A stretch of 64,000 nucleotides of DNA, taken from Betaproteobacteria bacterium Ga0077527 (lineage in GTDB: Bacteria > Pseudomonadota > Gammaproteobacteria > Burkholderiales > SG8-41). The first letter of the stretch is position 1. Every line of letters starts with the position of its first letter. Below are positions 59,733 through 64,000 of this stretch, in pieces. The notes under the pieces are model-generated. The model worked only from the letters and a program-made list of their open reading frames with translations, did no database searches and was not told the origin of the DNA. The stretch lies in contig LNDW01000005.1 in NCBI GenBank assembly GCA_001464815.1, positions 1-64,000 of the forward strand. The letters run 5' to 3'. Position numbers and translations under genes: made by a program.

Positions 59733-61175
59733 TCAGATCACCATCAGATCGACAAACTCGTTGACCGGGGTGGCTTCGAGCTTTTTCTGATCACTGCACA
59801 GGGCTTCAATCGCGGCGCGTTGCTTCTCCGGGAAACGCCGCGCCAGATTGGTGCGGAACTTGGCCTCCAGCAGCGGAATGCCGTCCTTACGCCGGCGGCG
59901 ATGGCCGATGGGGTATTCCACCGCGACGTTGCCGGTCTTGCTGCCGTCCTTGAAGAACACCTGGATGGCGTTGGCAATCGAGCGTTTCTGCGGATCGAGG
60001 TAGTCCTGGCTCCAGGGCTTGTGCTCGATACATTCCATCTTGTCGCGCAGCGCATCCACCCGCGGATCATGGGCGACATCGTCCTCGTAGTCGGCCGCGG
60101 TCAGATTGCCCTTGATCAGGCCGATCGCCGCCATGTACTGGATGCAGTGGTCACGGTCGGCCGGATTGTTCAGCGGGCCTTTCTTGTCAATGATGCGGAT
60201 TGCGGATTCGTGGGTGGTGATCACCACCTTGTTGATCTCGTTCAGACGGTCCTTCACCTGCGGGTGTAGCTGGATTGCACATTCCACCGCGGTCTGGGCA
60301 TGGAACTCCGCCGGGAAGGAGATCTTGAAGAGCACGTTCTCCATCACATAGGAGCCGAACTTGCGGGTGAACTTGAAGGGCTGGCCCTTGAACAGCACGT
60401 CGTAGAAACCCCAGCCCTTGGCACTGAGTACGGAGGGGTAGCCCATCTCGCCCTTGGCCGCCATCAGCGCCAGGCGCACGGCGCGGCTGGTGGCATCCCC
60501 GGCAGCCCAGGACTTGCGGGAGCCGGTATTGGGGCTGTGGCGGTATGTGCGCAGCGACTGGCCATCGACCCAGGCATTGGATACGGCATTGATGATCTCG
60601 TCGCGGGTCAAGCCGAGCATGCTGGCGACCACGGCGGTGGAGGCGACCTTGACCAGCACCACGTGGTCCAGACCCACGCGGTTGAAGCTGTTCTCCAGCG
60701 CAATGACGCCCTGGATTTCATGGGCCTTGATCATGCCGGTGAGCACATCGCGCATCACCAGCGGTTTTTTGCCGGCAGCGACGGCCTGGCGCGACAGGTA
60801 ATCTGCCATCGCGAGGATGCCGCCGAGGTTGTCCGAGGGATGGCCCCATTCCGCGGCAAGCCAGGTGTCGTTGAAATCGAGCCAGCGGATCATGCAGCCG
60901 ATGTTGAAGGCAGCCATCACCGGGTCGAGCTGGAAGGAGGTGCCCGGCACCTTGGCGCCACCAGCCATCGTTGCCCCCGGCACCACCGGCCCCATCAGCT
61001 TGGTGCAGGCGGGGTAGGACAGGGCTTCAAAGCCGCAGCCCAGGGTGTCGATCAGGCACAGCCGGGCGGTGTTGTAGGCCTCGGCGCTGCTGATTTTTGC
61101 CTTGCTGGCGTAGTCGGCGATGTCGACGAGGACGGCGTCGGGTTTGGGGCGGATGTTGGAGATGGGGGCGGACAT
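59733..61175 (-). CDS. prpD: MmgE/PrpD family 2-methylcitrate dehydratase
   Basis: [70 protein letters not shown]. Confidence 0.92.
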   Translation of the reverse strand: MSAPISNIRPKPDAVLVDIADYASKAKISSAEAYNTARLCLIDTLGCGFEALSYPACTKLMGPVVPGATMAGGAKVPGTSFQLDPVMAAFNIGCMIRWLDFNDTWLAAEWGHPSDNLGGILAMADYLSRQAVAAGKKPLVMRDVLTGMIKAHEIQGVIALENSFNRVGLDHVVLVKVASTAVVASMLGLTRDEIINAVSNAWVDGQSLRTYRHSPNTGSRKSWAAGDATSRAVRLALMAAKGEMGYPSVLSAKGWGFYDVLFKGQPFKFTRKFGSYVMENVLFKISFPAEFHAQTAVECAIQLHPQVKDRLNEINKVVITTHESAIRIIDKKGPLNNPADRDHCIQYMAAIGLIKGNLTAADYEDDVAHDPRVDALRDKMECIEHKPWSQDYLDPQKRSIANAIQVFFKDGSKTGNVAVEYPIGHRRRRKDGIPLLEAKFRTNLARRFPEKQRAAIEALCSDQKKLEATPVNEFVDLMVI

Positions 61176-61211
61176 GGATCGACTCTCTATAAAATAATTG
61201 ATTTACAGGAT

Positions 61212-61311
61212 GGGCCTGATACACAGGATAAAAACCATCAGGCCCTGAAGGTTCGAGGTTTTATCCTGATTATCCTGTCCTACCTGTTAATTCCTGTTAA
61301 TGGCTGTTAAT
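61212..61311. repeat. intergenic hairpin plus 10-bp-period tandem repeat (CCTGTTAATT-like)
   Basis: GGGCCTGAT...ATCAGGCCC hairpin (61212-61245), then CTGTTAAT at 61284, 61294 and 61304. Confidence 0.8.
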
Positions 61312-62273
61312 CAGGGTTTGATGCCGAGGCGCCGCGCGATGGGTACCCAGCGCGCGAGGTCGGCCTTGATCACCGCGGCGAACTGTTCGGGTGTGCCGCC
61401 ACGCGCCTCGACGCCGTCGGCCTGCAGGCGGGTCTGCATGTCGGGATCCTGCAATGCCTTGTTCAGCGTGCTGTTGATGCGCTCGGTGGCCTGTCGAGGG
61501 AAGTTTTTCGGCGCGATGAGGCCGTGCCAGAGAATGGTCGAAAATTCCTTGTAGCCGGACTCGGCGATGGTCGGCAGTTCGGGCGAGGTCTTGATGCGCT
61601 CGGTAGTGGTCACCGCGATCGCGCGCAGGCGTCCGCTCTTGACGTGGGGCAGGGTTACCGTGGGGCTGCCGAACAGGAACTGGGTGTGACCGGCGATGGT
61701 GTCGGTCAGTGCCGGGCCGGTGCCCTTGTACGGCACATGCACCGCCTTGATCTTGGCGGTATCCAGGAAAAATTCGGTCGACAGGTGGACGATGCTGCCC
61801 GAACCGCTGGTGGCGAAGTTCAGTGCATCAGGCTTGCTGCGCGCAATGTTGACGAACTCCTTCACGGTTTTTGCCGGCAGCGAGGGATGGATCGCAAAAA
61901 TCAGCGGGCCCTGCGAGATCTGGATCACCGGGGTGATGTCGTTCAGCGGGTCATAGGGCAGCTTGTAGATGCCCGGGTTCACCGTGTAGCTGGTGGCAAT
62001 CACCGTCATCGTGTAGCCGTCGGCCGGTGCCTTGACGCCGAATTCGGCGCCGATGGTGCCGCCGGCCCCGGGCCGGTTCTCGACGATGAACTGCTGGCCG
62101 AGGGCTTCGGTCAGTTTCTGTGCCGCACTGCGCGCGATGAAGTCGGTACCGCCACCGGGGGCGAAGGGGGCGACGATGCGCACCGGTTTTACCGGGTAGG
62201 CCTGGGCGGCGGCGAGGCCGGATGCCGCGGCCAGCGTGGCGGCAAGGGTGACGTTGGCGAAATTTTTGTTCAT
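61311..62273 (-). CDS. Bug/TctC-family tripartite tricarboxylate transporter substrate-binding protein
   Basis: YPVKPVRIVAPFAPGGGTDFIARSAAQKLTEALGQQFIVENRPGAGGTIG. Confidence 0.94.
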   Translation of the reverse strand: MNKNFANVTLAATLAAASGLAAAQAYPVKPVRIVAPFAPGGGTDFIARSAAQKLTEALGQQFIVENRPGAGGTIGAEFGVKAPADGYTMTVIATSYTVNPGIYKLPYDPLNDITPVIQISQGPLIFAIHPSLPAKTVKEFVNIARSKPDALNFATSGSGSIVHLSTEFFLDTAKIKAVHVPYKGTGPALTDTIAGHTQFLFGSPTVTLPHVKSGRLRAIAVTTTERIKTSPELPTIAESGYKEFSTILWHGLIAPKNFPRQATERINSTLNKALQDPDMQTRLQADGVEARGGTPEQFAAVIKADLARWVPIARRLGIKP

Positions 62274-62314
62274 GGCGTTCCTCCCTGGGTTGTGTGTTGT
62301 TTTTTTGATGCGTT

Positions 62315-63502
62315 CTAACTGCGTTGCGCCAGCGGCACAAAGTTGCGGTTTTCAGGGCCGGTGTAGACGGCGGTGGGGCGGATGATCTTGTTGTCGATGC
62401 GCTGCTCGATCACGTGCGCCGACCAGCCGCTGGTGCGCGAGATGATGAACAGCGGCGTGAACATCGGCGTCGGCACCCCCATGCGGTGGTAGGACACCGC
62501 CGAATACCAGTCGAGGTTCGCGAACATCTTCTTCTCGCGCATCATCACCTGTTCGATGCGCTCGGCGACGCTGAACATCCGCAGGTCACCGGCTTCCTGC
62601 GACAGTTGAAGGGCAACGCCCTTGATCACCTTGTTGCGCGGATCGGCAATGGTATAGACCGGGTGGCCGAAGCCGATCACCACTTCCTTGTTGGCGATGC
62701 GGGTGATGATGTCGTTCTCGGCGGCATCCGGGGTTTCGTAGCGGTTCATCACCTCGAAGCCGACTTCGTTGGCACCACCGTGTTTGGGGCCGCGCAGCGC
62801 GCCGATGCCGCCGGTGATTGCGGAGTGCATGTCGGAGCCGGTGCCGGCGATGACGCGGCAGGTGAAGGTTGAGGCGTTGTATTCATGCTCGGCGTAGAGG
62901 TTGAGCGAGGTGTGCATCGCACGCACCCAGGAGGCCGGCGCGGGCTTGCCGTGGAGCAGGTGCAGGAAATGCCCGCCGATGGAGTCGTCGTCGGTTTCGA
63001 CGTCGATGCGCCGGCCGTTCTGGCTCCAGTGATGCCAGTAAAGCAGCATCGAGCCGAAGGAGGCCATCAGCCGGTCGGCGATGTCGCGGGCACCGGGCTG
63101 GTTGTGGTCTTCGCGCTCGGGCAACGCCGCACCCAGTGCGGAGCAGCCGGTGCGCATGACGTCCATCGGATGCGCTCCCGGTGGCAGTTGTTCGAGCACC
63201 TTGCGCACCGCTGCAGCCAGGCCGCGGAGAGATTTGAGCTTCGCCTTGTAGGCGGTGAGTTCGGCGGCGGTGGGCAGCTTGCCGTGAACCAGCAGGTGGG
63301 CGATTTCCTCGAATTCGCAGGTCTCGGCGATGTCTAGGATGTCGTAACCCCGGTAGTGCAGGTCGTTTCCGCTGCGGCCAACCGTGCACAGTGCGGTGCT
63401 GCCCGCTGGCACGCCGGAGAGGGCGACTGATTTTTTGGGTTTCGGGCCGGTGGCAGACGCTTCGCTCATTGCGGTTTCCTCGATTTTCGACTCGTTAGGC
63501 AA
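62315..63502 (-). CDS. prpC: 2-methylcitrate synthase/citrate synthase family
   Basis: [55 protein letters not shown]. Confidence 0.93.
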   Translation of the reverse strand: MPNESKIEETAMSEASATGPKPKKSVALSGVPAGSTALCTVGRSGNDLHYRGYDILDIAETCEFEEIAHLLVHGKLPTAAELTAYKAKLKSLRGLAAAVRKVLEQLPPGAHPMDVMRTGCSALGAALPEREDHNQPGARDIADRLMASFGSMLLYWHHWSQNGRRIDVETDDDSIGGHFLHLLHGKPAPASWVRAMHTSLNLYAEHEYNASTFTCRVIAGTGSDMHSAITGGIGALRGPKHGGANEVGFEVMNRYETPDAAENDIITRIANKEVVIGFGHPVYTIADPRNKVIKGVALQLSQEAGDLRMFSVAERIEQVMMREKKMFANLDWYSAVSYHRMGVPTPMFTPLFIISRTSGWSAHVIEQRIDNKIIRPTAVYTGPENRNFVPLAQRS

Positions 63503-63503
63503 T

Positions 63504-63540
63504 AAAAAAGCGGACGCTGCGCGAGGGCAGGGTCCGCTTT
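63504..63540 (-). terminator. Rho-independent terminator of mdh
   Basis: Minus strand AAAGCGGAC...GTCCGCTTTTTTATT. Confidence 0.75.
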
Positions 63541-63557
63541 GTCCGGGTCATGCCAGC

Positions 63558-64000
63558 TCAGTTGAGCAGGCCAAGGACGGAATCGCGCTCTTCCTGCAGT
63601 TCCTTCAGCGTGGCCTGCATGCGGGCCTTGCTGAATTCGCTCTGATCCAGGCTCTTGACAATCTTGATCTTGCCGTCCTTGCAGGTCACCGGGAAGCCGT
63701 AAATGATGCCCGCAGGAATGCCGTAGCTGCCGTCAGACGGTATACCCATGCTGACCCAGTTGCCGGCCTTGGTGCCCTTGACCCAGTCACGGATGTGGTC
63801 GATCGCGGCATTGGCTGCGCTCGCTGCGGACGACAAGCCGCGGGCGTCGATGATCGCCGCGCCGCGTTTCTGGATTGTGGGAATGAAATCGTTTTCCAGC
63901 CAGGCCTGATCCTTGATCATCGGCCAGATTTTCTTGCCGCCAGCGGTGGCATGGAACAGATCAGGGTATTGGGTGGCGGAGTGGTTGCCCCAAACCGCGA
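63558..64000 (-). CDS. mdh: malate dehydrogenase, C-terminal part (partial, start beyond window)
   Basis: [71 protein letters not shown]. Confidence 0.92.
   Translation of the reverse strand, partial: AVWGNHSATQYPDLFHATAGGKKIWPMIKDQAWLENDFIPTIQKRGAAIIDARGLSSAASAANAAIDHIRDWVKGTKAGNWVSMGIPSDGSYGIPAGIIYGFPVTCKDGKIKIVKSLDQSEFSKARMQATLKELQEERDSVLGLLN

Overview
A 64 kb window from a Gram-negative, probably betaproteobacterial, chromosome. It looks like two domains joined at a displaced tRNA-Arg 3' fragment (~32128-32172). Left of it (1 to ~32.1 kb) is an accessory metal-resistance block: two OmpR-type two-component systems (one with a CzcE-like protein), tandem porins, a His-tailed EamA/DMT exporter, a czcCBA-type RND operon with an embedded non-canonical P-II gene, dsbB/dsbA, a pbrR/pbrA/pbrBC-type lead/cadmium module, a MerR plus MerC-like fusion plus thioredoxin-like module, and a cusCBA/silCBA-type operon whose cusB-cusF fusion is frame-disrupted. 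Right of it is core-like metabolism: rfbC, an oxaloacetate decarboxylase-like protein, malic enzyme, a probable gamma-glutamyl-amino-alcohol catabolic cluster, an AcrAB-OprM-type operon flanked by an intact and a degenerate copy of the same recombinase-family gene, two tandem acnA genes, prpD/Bug/prpC and partial mdh. Best leads for novelty are a small secreted protein with an exact 25-aa alternating A-B-A-B repeat, the tRNA-fragment island boundary, the gamma-glutamyl amino-alcohol cluster, a MerR-like promoter in front of dsbBA, and the recombinase remnant next to the RND operon. All family calls come from reading the translations by eye; no database search was run.
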